Assembly (NCBI GenBank): GCA_016125135.1
Contig: WGMJ01000015.1
Location: 1 to 58,866 of the forward strand
From: Alphaproteobacteria bacterium
GTDB lineage: Bacteria; Pseudomonadota; Alphaproteobacteria; Micavibrionales; Micavibrionaceae
DNA: 58,866 bases
Direction: 5' to 3'
Position numbers and translations under genes: made by a program. A model generated the notes under the pieces. That model did not search any database. It saw nothing but the letters and a program-made list of their open reading frames with translations, and had not been told where the DNA came from. Below, piece by piece: positions 17,397-25,932 of the stretch (its first letter is position 1; each line of letters starts with the position of its first letter).

Positions 17397-18200
17397 TTAA
17401 TCCTCATCCTCTTCTTCATCATCTGAATCATCATCGTCGTAATCTTCATCATCGTCTTCCGCGGTTTCGTCCTCGGAATCCTCATCGCTTTCCTCGTCAT
17501 CACTTTCATCATCCGCATCGTCCAAGCTGACGCGGCTGTCATATGTATCGTCATCGATCTCGTCATCTTCATCGTCTTCTGAATCATTATCCGATGCTTC
17601 TTCAGCTTCAATACCGTCAAACAGGTCAGGGTCGGGCAGGGTATCGATTGCAGGGCGTGCATCCAGCAGGCCGGCGGCTTTCAAATCCTCAAGACCTGGC
17701 AGTTCATTGAGTGTTTCAAGGCCGAAATGGTCAAGGAAGGCAGGGGTTGTTAGCCATGTCAGCGGACGGCCCGGAATCTCGCGGCGTTTGCCGGGTTTGA
17801 TCCAGCCCATTTCCATTAAAATATCAAGCGTGCCTTTGTGTGTCATCACACCGCGGATACTTTCAATCTCGGTGCGTGTCACGGGCTGGTGGTAAGCAAT
17901 CACTGCCATTGTTTCAAGTGCCGCACGTGAAAGCTTGCGTGTCTCTTCCTTCTCAAGCGTCAGGTAGGGTGCAAGTTCTGTACGTGTTCTGAAAGCATAA
18001 GCGCCGGCACGTTCAACAATCTCTACGGCGCGGTTTGCGTATTCAGCGCGGAGTTCTTCAATCAAGGCAGGGATATCCGCTTCATCGGGCATACGTGTTT
18101 TCAACGCATTCACCGACATCGGTGTCGCAGAGGCAAATAGCAGGCCTTCCAGCACATGCTTCGGATCTATCTCACTCGCTGTCACTTCTTGGGTGCTCAT
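17397..18200 (-). CDS. scpB: Segregation and condensation protein B with acidic tail
   Basis: Subunit of the SMC-ScpAB complex, a winged-helix protein dimer. The core runs from DPKHVLEGLLFASATPMSVNAL to about residue 190; KLSRAALETMAVIAYHQPVTRTEIESIRG is the family signature. I place the start at 18200, which gives 267 residues, 29 bases inside the scpA 3' end; the longer open frame upstream reads in the scpA sequence and is not real. Residues 199-267 are a nearly pure Asp/Glu/Ser tail of about 69 residues, unusual in length and encoded by GA-rich repeats. Confidence 0.95.
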   Translation of the reverse strand: MSTQEVTASEIDPKHVLEGLLFASATPMSVNALKTRMPDEADIPALIEELRAEYANRAVEIVERAGAYAFRTRTELAPYLTLEKEETRKLSRAALETMAVIAYHQPVTRTEIESIRGVMTHKGTLDILMEMGWIKPGKRREIPGRPLTWLTTPAFLDHFGLETLNELPGLEDLKAAGLLDARPAIDTLPDPDLFDGIEAEEASDNDSEDDEDDEIDDDTYDSRVSLDDADDESDDEESDEDSEDETAEDDDEDYDDDDSDDEEEDED

Positions 18201-19098
18201 CGTTTGTGTCCTCGTTTGTAAATTCATGGGGGTTGTCATTTTCAGTTGTTTCAGTGTCGTATTCGCCCTCAACAGCCGCGCGCAGGTAAACAGGGCGGAA
18301 CGGGCCATCCTGCCGTATTTCGAGTTTGCCTTGCTTTGCCATCTCGAGTGTTGCGGTGAAGGTAGACGCAAAGCTTGAACGTGTATAAAGCTTGTCACCA
18401 TTCTGGGCGAGGAAGCTTTCAAGCGTTGTCCAAACTGTAAAGCGGCCCTTTTTCGGCAGTTGGCCCAGCATTTTCTGCAAGCGCGCCATCGCTTCTTCGG
18501 CCGAAACAAGGTGGAATGTGGGCGGTGCATAAATGCCGCTCTCTTTACGCACACGGATATCACCGTATGCAGAAAGTAATTCATAAAGTGTTACATCCCA
18601 CAGTGATTTGGTTTTTGTTTTCCAGCCCTCTGGTTGGCCACGCCCGAAAACACCGCGCATAAGCTTGGCGCGTTCCATCAACTGGTCGGCGGCGTTGCGC
18701 ATCGCTTCCAAACGGCGCAACTGGTAGGCAAGCGCCGCTGCCATTTCTTCGGCGGTTGGTTCTTCCTCGTTCTGCTCTTCTTGCGGAAGCAGCAGACGTG
18801 ATTTCAAGTAAGCAAGCCACGCCGCCATAACCAGATATTCAGCGGCAAGGTCAAGGCGCAGTTCTTTTGCACGGTCAACGAAAGCGAGATACTGGCGGAC
18901 AAGCTGCAGGATTGAAATTTGCGCAAGATCAACCTTTTGCGTGCGTGCCATTTCAAGCAACACATCAATCGGGCCTTCATAGCCATCAATGTTCAACAGG
19001 AAGGCATCAGACTCATGGCCACCACCTGCAGCTAAATCGGCATAGGACCGTGGCGGGTCTTCCTGAAAATCATTCGAAATCGTCATTGTCGGTGTCAT
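18172..19098 (-). CDS. scpA: Segregation and condensation protein A
   Basis: Kleisin subunit that links the SMC heads in the bacterial condensin. The N-terminal kleisin helix region is FLLNIDGYEGPIDVLLEMARTQKVDL, then AAEYLVMAAWLAYLKSRLLLP and a C-terminal winged-helix LEMAKQGKLEIRQDGPF. The 308 residues fit the family. It starts directly after the nagZ stop with no spacer; an in-frame ATG four codons later is an alternative. The C-terminus is Asp/Glu/Asn-rich. Confidence 0.96.
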   Translation of the reverse strand: MTPTMTISNDFQEDPPRSYADLAAGGGHESDAFLLNIDGYEGPIDVLLEMARTQKVDLAQISILQLVRQYLAFVDRAKELRLDLAAEYLVMAAWLAYLKSRLLLPQEEQNEEEPTAEEMAAALAYQLRRLEAMRNAADQLMERAKLMRGVFGRGQPEGWKTKTKSLWDVTLYELLSAYGDIRVRKESGIYAPPTFHLVSAEEAMARLQKMLGQLPKKGRFTVWTTLESFLAQNGDKLYTRSSFASTFTATLEMAKQGKLEIRQDGPFRPVYLRAAVEGEYDTETTENDNPHEFTNEDTNDEHPRSDSE

Positions 19099-20085
19099 TT
19101 ATTTATTCTTTAAAACGGCCCAGCTTTTCTTGAAGCGTTTCCAGCTCTCGTCTGTCAGCACTGGCAGGGTTTGTGTCATTTCCCGCATGGCTGTCATATC
19201 GGCCCAACAATAGAGGGCGGCATCGCAACCGCTTTCCACGCTCAGGCGCGCTCTTTCTGCTATGCTGCCATAGCGATCCAGCGCTTTCATATCAAGGTCA
19301 TCAGACAACAAAAACCCTTTGAAACCCAAGCTTTTTCGTACAATTTGGTCAATAATCAGGGGGGAAAGGCTTGATGGACGCTCTGAATCCACTTCAGGGT
19401 ACAAAATATGGGCCATCATGCCCCAAATCTGGCTCCCCACAAGGCTTTTTGCCGCGAATCGGAAAGGCACAAAATCGGTCTTTTCCAGCTCCGAAAGGGG
19501 TGTGTTTACGACCGGCAAATCGAGGTGGCTATCAACTGTTGCGCGGCCATGGCCGGGGATATGCTTGATGACAGGCATAATGCCTGCTTTCAAGAACTCT
19601 TTGCAAATCCGCAGGCCATTCTTTTTAACTGTGTCGGCGTCATGGCCGAGGGCGCGGTCATTAATCACTTCACTTGTATCGCTTTGAAGAATATCAAGTA
19701 CGGGCGAACAATCGACATTAATGCCGACGGCGCGGAGCTCATGCGCGATCTCCCATGTGGAATTCACAAGTGTTGTTTTGTCGGCAACTTGCTTGAGTGG
19801 CGGCAGATGTTGTTTCCATTGCGGAGGCTTCAGACGCTGTACGCGCCCGCCTTCCTGATCAATCAAGATAGGGCAATTCCAGCCCACTGTTTCTTTCAGT
19901 GTTTTAACAAGGTGGGCAAGTTGTGCGGGGTCTTCAATATTGCGTCCGAATAAAATAAAGCCCAGCGGATTGGCCGCACGAAAGAAATCAGCTTCTGCAC
20001 GGTTCAATGTCGGCCCTGCAATTGAAAAGATCGCGGCGAGCGGTCTTTTCTCGGGCAGATGTTTGAGGGTGTTTTTACCAAACAT
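19099..20085 (-). CDS. nagZ: Beta-N-acetylhexosaminidase (GH3)
   Basis: Cytosolic GH3 enzyme that removes N-acetylglucosamine from anhydromuropeptides in peptidoglycan recycling. KHIPGHGRATVDSHLDLP at residues 174-191 carries the His-Asp pair used as acid/base, and the nucleophile Asp lies in SDDLDMKAL at about 261-269. The N-terminal IDQEGGRVQRL is also typical. Length of 328 residues is normal. It overlaps the SPOR-protein stop by one base and abuts scpA. Confidence 0.95.
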   Translation of the reverse strand: MFGKNTLKHLPEKRPLAAIFSIAGPTLNRAEADFFRAANPLGFILFGRNIEDPAQLAHLVKTLKETVGWNCPILIDQEGGRVQRLKPPQWKQHLPPLKQVADKTTLVNSTWEIAHELRAVGINVDCSPVLDILQSDTSEVINDRALGHDADTVKKNGLRICKEFLKAGIMPVIKHIPGHGRATVDSHLDLPVVNTPLSELEKTDFVPFRFAAKSLVGSQIWGMMAHILYPEVDSERPSSLSPLIIDQIVRKSLGFKGFLLSDDLDMKALDRYGSIAERARLSVESGCDAALYCWADMTAMREMTQTLPVLTDESWKRFKKSWAVLKNK

Positions 20086-21545
20086 TAGCGAACAACAAGG
20101 CAGCTGCCGCTAGATTTGCTGTTCATGCTACTGCACAGGCTGCTGGCTTGTGCTTCGGCAAGCGGGCCTGCCTGTATGCGCACAAACTGCCCTTGGCCAT
20201 CAACAGTGGCAGGAATAAACCGTGGTGAAAGTGATGAAAGGAGATCACCATTTGCTTTTCTGATCTTCTCCCATTGGGCTTGCGCGTCGGCCTGTGTGCG
20301 CACTGAACCTAGCTGCACATAAGTGCCGCTGGCTGGGTTCGCAGCGGATGGCGTGGCTAGTTCAACCGGTGCGTTTTCAACAATCGGCTTCATGCCAACG
20401 GAAGGCGCTGGGTTCGGGCCTTTCAAGTCGCTATTCAAAGCTTCTTCGGCAGATACCTTACTACGGCCTAATACGTTGGGAAGTTTGTCGTAGGAGGGGA
20501 CGCCGGCACCTGCTGTGCGCTCGGGGTCTTCGTTTGTAGAGGCAGTTGTCGCAGGCTGAACACGTGAAGCAACAATCGGTTGGTTTGGCGCTGCGGCTGG
20601 CTGGCTTAGCAGTTTATCTGCCATGCTTGCAGATGTTGCTGGTGCTTGCTGTGTTGTGCCAGTTGTTTTTGCTACAGGCGGGTAAACTTTGTTGGGTGAA
20701 TAAGGCTCGTCATAAACAGATTTATAGACCGAGTTGTTATTGCCAATTTGTGCAGGCTTCGGCTCTTCTAGCTTTTTGATTTGCGGCCCTAATGATGATT
20801 TCATCTGGGTCGTTGCCGGTTTTTCTTCTTTTTTCGTCTCTACTTTTTCTTCTGCAGGGGCTTCCTCTGCCGCTTTCACTTCTTCAACTGGTGCTTCTGC
20901 TACATCGGTTGTAGGCACTTCCGTTTCGGCGAGGGCTGTTTTCTCTTCAGCAGAATCATCAGCGCTTGGCGCAGTTTTTGATTCTGTTATATCGGTTGTA
21001 ATGTCTGTTGGTGCAGCTGCATCTGCTGACTCCGTAGTATCGGGCTTGGCAGCTTCTGTTTCAGCAAAAAGATTTTCTGTTTTAGGCTCTTCGGCAGGGG
21101 TGGTTTCGGCAAGGCTTTCAGATGGTGTAGCTGAATCGGAAGCTGCAACGGGTTCGACAGCTTCGGCCGCAGAGGTATCATCAACAACGTTTTCGCCTGT
21201 TGCATCAGCTGTTTTTTCCGCGTCTGTTTTGAATGAGTCAAAAATAGCGCTGTCGCTTCCGGGAACGAGATTACCATCAGCAGGCGCTTCTTCTCCTTCG
21301 GGGGCTGTTTTAAAGGCTGTGTCTTCTTCAGCGGGGACAACGGGTGTGTTTTGTGGCTCGAACTGGTTCAGAACAAATGTGTTAATACCCCAAACAGCGC
21401 CACCTAGAAGTACGGCAATCCCGAGGACCAAACCAACAAATTGGCCGATCATGCGCATTTGCGAGGACATGCGTGTTGAAACATGTGTTCTCAGCGCTTC
21501 TGCTTGCTCGTTGCGTGGGTCATCGAATTCATCGTGCTGGGTCAT
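20085..21545 (-). CDS. SPOR-domain membrane protein
   Basis: Membrane-anchored protein of 486 residues. One transmembrane segment (MIGQFVGLVLGIAVLLGGAV, about residues 32-51) follows a cytosolic N-terminus. A long low-complexity Ala/Glu/Thr/Ser/Pro region (about residues 70-390) spans the periplasm. The C-terminal ~80 residues form a SPOR domain: YVQLGSVRTQADAQAQWEKI ... RFIPATVDGQGQFVRIQAGPL. SPOR domains bind denuded glycan strands at the division septum. The gene sits upstream of nagZ and is coupled to it. Strand-opposite frames here are low-complexity artefacts. Confidence 0.9.
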   Translation of the reverse strand: MTQHDEFDDPRNEQAEALRTHVSTRMSSQMRMIGQFVGLVLGIAVLLGGAVWGINTFVLNQFEPQNTPVVPAEEDTAFKTAPEGEEAPADGNLVPGSDSAIFDSFKTDAEKTADATGENVVDDTSAAEAVEPVAASDSATPSESLAETTPAEEPKTENLFAETEAAKPDTTESADAAAPTDITTDITESKTAPSADDSAEEKTALAETEVPTTDVAEAPVEEVKAAEEAPAEEKVETKKEEKPATTQMKSSLGPQIKKLEEPKPAQIGNNNSVYKSVYDEPYSPNKVYPPVAKTTGTTQQAPATSASMADKLLSQPAAAPNQPIVASRVQPATTASTNEDPERTAGAGVPSYDKLPNVLGRSKVSAEEALNSDLKGPNPAPSVGMKPIVENAPVELATPSAANPASGTYVQLGSVRTQADAQAQWEKIRKANGDLLSSLSPRFIPATVDGQGQFVRIQAGPLAEAQASSLCSSMNSKSSGSCLVVR

Positions 21546-21597
21546 AATTTCGGGCCTCTCCTAAATTGGCTTTATATAAGCGTGGGAAGCCCAAAAA

Positions 21598-22821
21598 TTA
21601 TTTCAAATCCCAGTACAAGTCAAACAGCCTTTCGTGCTCGCGGATGGCGTAACGGTCGGTCATTCCGGCGATATAATCGGCGACAATACGTGCCTTGTTT
21701 GTCGCGTTCTGGTGACCGTTAACGGCTGCAATTTTGTCGCGCCAATGCTCGTCTAGCAAGTTAGGACGTTCCATATAAACGCGAAATAGGTCGGCGATGA
21801 TAATCTCGACCTTGTTACGGATGCGGTCGACTGTGTAATGGCGGTACATATTCGCCATTAAAAATTGTTTTAATTCAATGACTTCTGGCTCAAGCTGTAT
21901 CGAAAACGCTACGATCGGTATCTTTAATCCGCGGACGTCATCAGGGCTTTGGGCCTTGCTATCCTTCAGTCTCATCTGGCTTTCTGAAAGTACGTCATTG
22001 GCCATCTCGCCGATCATCTCGCGGATAATCTCGTGGATCAACATGGTTTCCGGAATATCAGGGTATTCCTTGCGTTTGGCTTTGGCGATCCGCCCGATCA
22101 ATTTTACAGAAGATATGTCATTTAATGTGAATAAACCAGCGTTCAGCCCGTCCTCCACATCGTGGTTGTTATAGGCGATATCATCGGCGAGGGCGGCGAC
22201 CTGGGCCTCGACAGGGGCAAAATTTGTAAGGCCGATCCCCATTTTCGATGAAACTTCCAGAATGGTCTTGTCGTTCGTTTCAATAGGGCCGTTATGTTTG
22301 ATAACGCCTTCAAGTGTTTCGAATGTCAGGTTCAGCCCTGCCCATTTCGGATATTTCTCTTCCAGATGGGTGAGGATACGAAGTGATTGTGCGTTATGCT
22401 CGAAGCCGTCATAAGGCTCCATGCATTTTTTAAGTACGTCTTCACCGGCGTGGGCGAAAGGTGTGTGGCCAAGGTCATGGCTGAGGGCAACGGTTTCCGC
22501 GAGGTCTTCATTGACAAAGAGCGAGCGGGCAAGTGACCGGGCGATTTGTGCAACTTCTAGCGTATGCGTAAGGCGTGTGCGGTAATGATCGCCTTCATGA
22601 TAGACGAATACTTGGGTTTTATATTTCAGGCGACGAAAGGCGCTGGAATGGATGATACGGTCACGGTCGCGCTGGAAGCAGGTACGGTGCCGTGAGGGCG
22701 GTTCTTCATGCATGCGTCCTTTGGAATGTTCGGGCACGCAGGCATAGGGCGCAAGCGGCAGGGCGCAATAATTATAGCCTGTGTCGGCGGTGGTTTGGCC
22801 GGAGGGGGCTGGTTTATTCAT
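21598..22821 (-). CDS. dgt: dGTP triphosphohydrolase-like HD protein
   Basis: Predicted deoxyguanosinetriphosphate triphosphohydrolase-like protein (type 2), a metal-dependent HD-domain enzyme. Metal ligands are visible in FVYHEGDHYRTRLTHTLEVAQIARSLA and LSHDLGHTPFAHAGE. The sequence ends with the family block DRYAIREHERLFDLYW. The 407 residues match. It lies divergent to erpA with only 23 bases between start codons. In many alphaproteobacteria argS separates dgt and the SPOR gene; here it does not. Confidence 0.93.
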   Translation of the reverse strand: MNKPAPSGQTTADTGYNYCALPLAPYACVPEHSKGRMHEEPPSRHRTCFQRDRDRIIHSSAFRRLKYKTQVFVYHEGDHYRTRLTHTLEVAQIARSLARSLFVNEDLAETVALSHDLGHTPFAHAGEDVLKKCMEPYDGFEHNAQSLRILTHLEEKYPKWAGLNLTFETLEGVIKHNGPIETNDKTILEVSSKMGIGLTNFAPVEAQVAALADDIAYNNHDVEDGLNAGLFTLNDISSVKLIGRIAKAKRKEYPDIPETMLIHEIIREMIGEMANDVLSESQMRLKDSKAQSPDDVRGLKIPIVAFSIQLEPEVIELKQFLMANMYRHYTVDRIRNKVEIIIADLFRVYMERPNLLDEHWRDKIAAVNGHQNATNKARIVADYIAGMTDRYAIREHERLFDLYWDLK

Positions 22822-22844
22822 ACCTTTGGAGTATATATATATTT

Positions 22845-23162
22845 ATGAGTTTAATCATCACCGAAAATGCAAAAAACCGCATAAATGCCATCCGCGAGAA
22901 GCGGGGGGACGAAAAACTGCGGCTTCGCATTACCGTTGAGGGTGGGGGCTGCTCGGGCTTCCAGTACAAGCTGTCATTTGATAGCGCCTTAAGCGAAGAA
23001 GACACGGTTTTTGATGAAACGGTGGTGACAGATACAACCTCGCTGCCCTTACTCAACGATTCAACAGTTGATTTTGAATCCGGCCTGATGGGTGAGGATT
23101 TTGTGATTAAAAACCCCAACGCATCGTCTTCCTGCGGTTGCGGTACATCTTTCGCGGTGTAA
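22845..23162 (+). CDS. erpA: Iron-sulfur cluster insertion protein (A-type carrier)
   Basis: A-type carrier protein of the ErpA/IscA/HesB family that passes Fe-S clusters to targets. The three ligand cysteines are C36 (GGGCSGFQY), C97 and C99 (SSCGCGTSF). The start is ATG at 22845 with GGAG upstream; the frame continues 51 codons further but overlaps dgt coding sequence. The 105 residues are typical. ErpA is the best symbol in this context, but IscA cannot be excluded. Confidence 0.93.
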   Translation: MSLIITENAKNRINAIREKRGDEKLRLRITVEGGGCSGFQYKLSFDSALSEEDTVFDETVVTDTTSLPLLNDSTVDFESGLMGEDFVIKNPNASSSCGCGTSFAV

Positions 23163-23172
23163 TACTAGCCCT

Positions 23173-23541
23173 ATGGGCTTTCTCTTTGTTTTTCTCGGTG
23201 GTGGTTTGGGCGCTTTAGGGCGCTACGGCGTTTCAATATTAACGCGCGGGTATTTGCTGCTATCGTTCCCATGGGCCACTTTTATTGCCAATCTTATCGG
23301 GGCTTTGCTCATCGGTCTTATTATTGCGTGGGGCGAGAAGCACGCGCTTTCACTCAACATGAAGCTTTTTCTGGTCACTGGGTTACTCGGTGGTTTTACA
23401 ACCTTCTCGGCCTTCTCGTTAGAATCTGCTGCCATGCTACAACGTGGCGATTATGCGCTTTGCGCCATCTATGTGCTGGCCAGTGTAGCAGGGACGCTCG
23501 CCCTTGTGTTTGCCGGTAAATTTCTGGGCGGTTTAATATGA
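23173..23541 (+). CDS. crcB: Fluoride channel FluC/CrcB
   Basis: Dual-topology fluoride exporter of 122 residues with four membrane segments. GGGLGALGRYGVS, ATFIANLIGALLIGL and GLLGGFTTFSAFSLE are the family motifs; the TTFS stretch and Asn lining the pore are present. It lies ten bases after erpA and overlaps xth as ATGA. No fluoride riboswitch is visible upstream. Confidence 0.95.
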   Translation: MGFLFVFLGGGLGALGRYGVSILTRGYLLLSFPWATFIANLIGALLIGLIIAWGEKHALSLNMKLFLVTGLLGGFTTFSAFSLESAAMLQRGDYALCAIYVLASVAGTLALVFAGKFLGGLI

Positions 23542-24296
23542 AGGTTGCAACATGGAACGTGAACTCCATCAAGCAGCGCACGCAGCATGTGCTGCGCTGG
23601 CTCGAACGTGAAAAGCCTGACGCGCTTTGTTTACAAGAGCTGAAAGGGCTTGAATTCCCCGCCGATACATTCAAGCAAGCGGGGTATGAAAGTCTGTTCG
23701 TAGCCCAGAAAGCCTATAACGGCGTGGCTTTTCTGACACGCGAACCTGCTGAACTGATAAGCGATAAACTAACCGGCGAGGCAGACGAGCCAGCCCGTTA
23801 TATGGAGATAAAATATAAGGGCATTACGCTGGTAGGCATTTACGCGCCCAATGGTAACCCGCTAGGGACCGAGAAATTCGATATCAAGAAAAGCTGGACG
23901 CGCAAACTGATAGAAAAAGTGCAAGCCAAGCGCAAAGCACGTGAGGATTTTCTGGTAATGGGAGATTTCAACATCATCCCCGAAGACCGTGATTGTTATG
24001 ACCCCGCCTTATGGCGCAATGATGCACTCTATCACCCTGACTCTGTTGCGCTTTTAAATGAACTGCGTAACACGGGCCTGACAGATGCTTTCCGCACGGG
24101 GAATGATGAAGACGCGCAATATACGTTCTGGGATTATCAGGCAGGGGCATGGCAGCGGAACAACGGCATCCGTATCGACCATATTATGCTCTCACCACGC
24201 CTTGCCGACGGGCTTAAAAATTGCGTGATCTATAAGCAAGCGCGTGCAGAAGAACAACCCTCCGACCATGTGCCTGTATGGGCCATTCTCTCGTAA
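23538..24296 (+). CDS. xth: Exodeoxyribonuclease III (AP endonuclease)
   Basis: Metal-dependent exonuclease/AP endonuclease of base-excision repair. Catalytic signatures: KVATWNVNSIKQR (Asn7), LCLQELKG with the metal Glu, GIYAPNG, MGDFNIIPEDRD, and the C-terminal SDHVPVWAIL with the catalytic Asp-His. The 252 residues are normal for the XthA type. It is translationally coupled to crcB. Confidence 0.97.
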   Translation: MKVATWNVNSIKQRTQHVLRWLEREKPDALCLQELKGLEFPADTFKQAGYESLFVAQKAYNGVAFLTREPAELISDKLTGEADEPARYMEIKYKGITLVGIYAPNGNPLGTEKFDIKKSWTRKLIEKVQAKRKAREDFLVMGDFNIIPEDRDCYDPALWRNDALYHPDSVALLNELRNTGLTDAFRTGNDEDAQYTFWDYQAGAWQRNNGIRIDHIMLSPRLADGLKNCVIYKQARAEEQPSDHVPVWAILS

Positions 24297-24311
24297 CGTC
24301 TACGCTATATA

Positions 24312-24380
24312 CGTCATCCCCGACTTGATCGGGGATCTCAGGGGACACATCACAAGATCCTCGTTTTCACGAGGATGACG
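24312..24380. repeat. REP/BIME-like palindromic element
   Basis: A 69-base structure bounded by CGTCATCC and its inverted complement GGATGACG. Inside are two further hairpins: CCCCGA/TCGGGG with loop CTTGA, and ATCCTCG/CGAGGAT with loop TTTTCA. Palindromes beginning with GTCATCCCCGA are common repetitive elements in alphaproteobacterial genomes, so this is likely one of many copies. It lies in the 183-base gap after xth. Confidence 0.75.
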
Positions 24381-24479
24381 GATGCAAAAAATGTGACCAA
24401 ATTAAGGCGCACAAAATACTTGCATTCGCGCAAGAGACTCTGCTAAAGCTAATCCCTAATCAAAATTTGGAGAGAAATA

Positions 24480-24593
24480 ATGTTGCGCGATATGTTCGAT
24501 TTCGGCAAGCAGAGAACACCTGTTGAAGCTGTTGCTTTTTACCTGTTCTATGTTGGCTGCTTTACGCTTGTAAGCCTTGCTTTAGGCGCTTGA
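24480..24593 (+). CDS. Small membrane protein, 37 aa
   Basis: Short frame of 37 residues starting at ATG 24480 after a good GGAGAG. The N-terminal MLRDMFDFGKQRTPVEAVA has a basic patch; the rest (FYLFYVGCFTLVSLALGA) is one hydrophobic helix. The FDF-KQRT-A-FY pattern resembles, from memory, short membrane proteins seen in other alphaproteobacteria; this is inference. Its last 32 bases overlap the convergent dsbB 3' end. No function can be stated. Confidence 0.55.
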   Translation: MLRDMFDFGKQRTPVEAVAFYLFYVGCFTLVSLALGA

Positions 24594-25068
24594 TAATCAC
24601 AACTGTCAGTGCGGCAGCGATTGCCGCCGACAGGATAAAATTATAATTGGCCATCGAAAGGCCGAATAAATCCCACGGGATCACATCACACCGCACTGTC
24701 GGTGTGTTTTGCAATCTGGCAAGGATATCTTCAACTGATCCGTCCAAGCTTCCGCCCGAGCAACCACCGCTCACCCACCATTTGCGCTCGACACCTGTGT
24801 GGTAAAACGCAATGGCGGCCTCTGTGATAAACAGGGCCAGTTGCAAAAACAGCGCGGGGAACCCCAGCTTGCGCGCGAGTAACGCGATAACCCCCACGGC
24901 AATAACCAACCCCAGCGGGATACGCTGGTAAATACAAAGCTCGCACGGATGCAGGCCCAGCACATATTGCGAAAACAGCGCAAACCCCAGCGAAAGAGCC
25001 GCATACAGCGCCAGCGCGCCATGAAAATAGCGCGTTTCAGCCGGAATTTTGAAAAAACTTGAAGCCAT
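24562..25068 (-). CDS. dsbB: Disulfide bond formation protein DsbB family
   Basis: Integral membrane oxidase that reoxidises DsbA with quinone. Four hydrophobic segments are visible. The first Cys pair is C42-x-x-C45 in HPCELCIYQRIP, the second pair is C103 (GGCSGG) and C127 (VRCDVIPWDLFGLSMANYNF). The 168 residues match the alphaproteobacterial DsbB/DsbI type. It ends convergent to the small membrane protein and starts just before a tRNA-Leu gene that is transcribed from the other strand. Confidence 0.93.
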   Translation of the reverse strand: MASSFFKIPAETRYFHGALALYAALSLGFALFSQYVLGLHPCELCIYQRIPLGLVIAVGVIALLARKLGFPALFLQLALFITEAAIAFYHTGVERKWWVSGGCSGGSLDGSVEDILARLQNTPTVRCDVIPWDLFGLSMANYNFILSAAIAAALTVVIIKRLKQGLQA

Positions 25069-25108
25069 GGCAAAAAACTATATAGTCTCCCCCATATATA
25101 TCACAAGT

Positions 25109-25193
25109 GCCCCTGTGGTGGAATTGGTAGACGCGCTCGACTCAAAATCGAGTACCGAAAGGTGTGTTGGTTCGAGTCCGACCAGGGGCACCA
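25109..25193 (+). tRNA. tRNA-Leu(CAA)
   Basis: An 85-base type II tRNA with perfect acceptor GCCCCTG/CAGGGGC, anticodon arm CTCGA-CTCAAAA-TCGAG (anticodon CAA), a T-arm with the loop TTCGAGT, a long variable arm and an encoded CCA end. The stop codon of a convergent membrane-protein gene lies two bases beyond. Confidence 0.97.
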
Positions 25194-25194
25194 T

Positions 25195-25932
25195 CTATTT
25201 TAGAAGTGTTATTTCCCCTTTTTCCCATGTAGGCCCCCAATTAAAAAGGACTTCTTTTTCTATAGAGGCCGCATTATCGGAAGAGAACAGTATTCCAAGT
25301 ATATACTTTTTATTGATCTCAAATTTAAGCTTGTCGCGTACACTGTTAGGAGTTTGTTTACTGGCAAGTCTTGAGTGCTCAATCTTCCTAAGTAAATTAT
25401 TATAGCCATCAGATACTTCCATATATGAGGTGAAAGCTACATCAATGTATTGTTGTGTTTGCCCCTGTAAGTCAATTTTCTCTTCTTGTTGGTTAGCCCA
25501 AGATAGTGGAGTAGTCTCACCATAAGGCAAGGCTATCCTGCTTTCGTCTTCCCCCAGCATTTGAATTCGGATTAAAGAGGCTGTACAGTTCTTGATCGTT
25601 TTTCCTCCAATGTTTTTAACAAGAAGTCGAAAGTAAATTGCGGGCGACCCATCTGAGAAACTTGTTTTCTGAATGCAGCCAGAGACATCTTTATTGCCTT
25701 GAATCTCTAATTCTGGCTCTTGAAGTTTTTGAGCTTCCGAAGCGATGACAAATAAAATGAAGATGAGTATTAATAAGGAGGTGATTAATGCCCAATTGAG
25801 CAGCGAGAGTTTTTCCCAAGACACATAGCTTACTACGCTACTAGATGCTAAGTATACCATAGCCTTTATGGAGAAGATGATTTTGGGCAGTTGCTGAAAA
25901 GTCGTTTTAATAATGTAAGTAATAACTTTCAT
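25195..25932 (-). CDS. Unknown membrane-anchored protein, 245 aa
   Basis: Unrecognised. An amphipathic N-terminal segment is followed by a transmembrane helix at about residues 46-64 (LNWALITSLLILIFILFVI) and a soluble, beta-rich domain with VKNIGGKTIKNCTASL, which looks like an Ig-like/CARDB-type fold. The sequence is AT-richer than its neighbours. The start is ATG at 25932, overlapping the upstream binding-protein stop by one base (TGATG). The membrane helix and following residues align with the 239-aa protein at 30598-31317 inside the integrative element (W-x-L, LL-x-L, VI-x-S-x-A-x-K). It ends two bases from tRNA-Leu, so it may mark an old insertion. Confidence 0.6.
   Translation of the reverse strand: MKVITYIIKTTFQQLPKIIFSIKAMVYLASSSVVSYVSWEKLSLLNWALITSLLILIFILFVIASEAQKLQEPELEIQGNKDVSGCIQKTSFSDGSPAIYFRLLVKNIGGKTIKNCTASLIRIQMLGEDESRIALPYGETTPLSWANQQEEKIDLQGQTQQYIDVAFTSYMEVSDGYNNLLRKIEHSRLASKQTPNSVRDKLKFEINKKYILGILFSSDNAASIEKEVLFNWGPTWEKGEITLLK

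Noticed and set aside
20734-21564. Long open frame of 276 codons on the plus strand, opposite the SPOR gene
   Set aside because: It is Ser/Ala/Thr low-complexity sequence produced by the repetitive coding of the SPOR protein linker. No Shine-Dalgarno, no domain.
22822-22844. TATATATATA between dgt and erpA as a promoter
   Set aside because: The gap is 23 bases; a full -35/-10 pair with room for a leader does not fit, so I do not call it.
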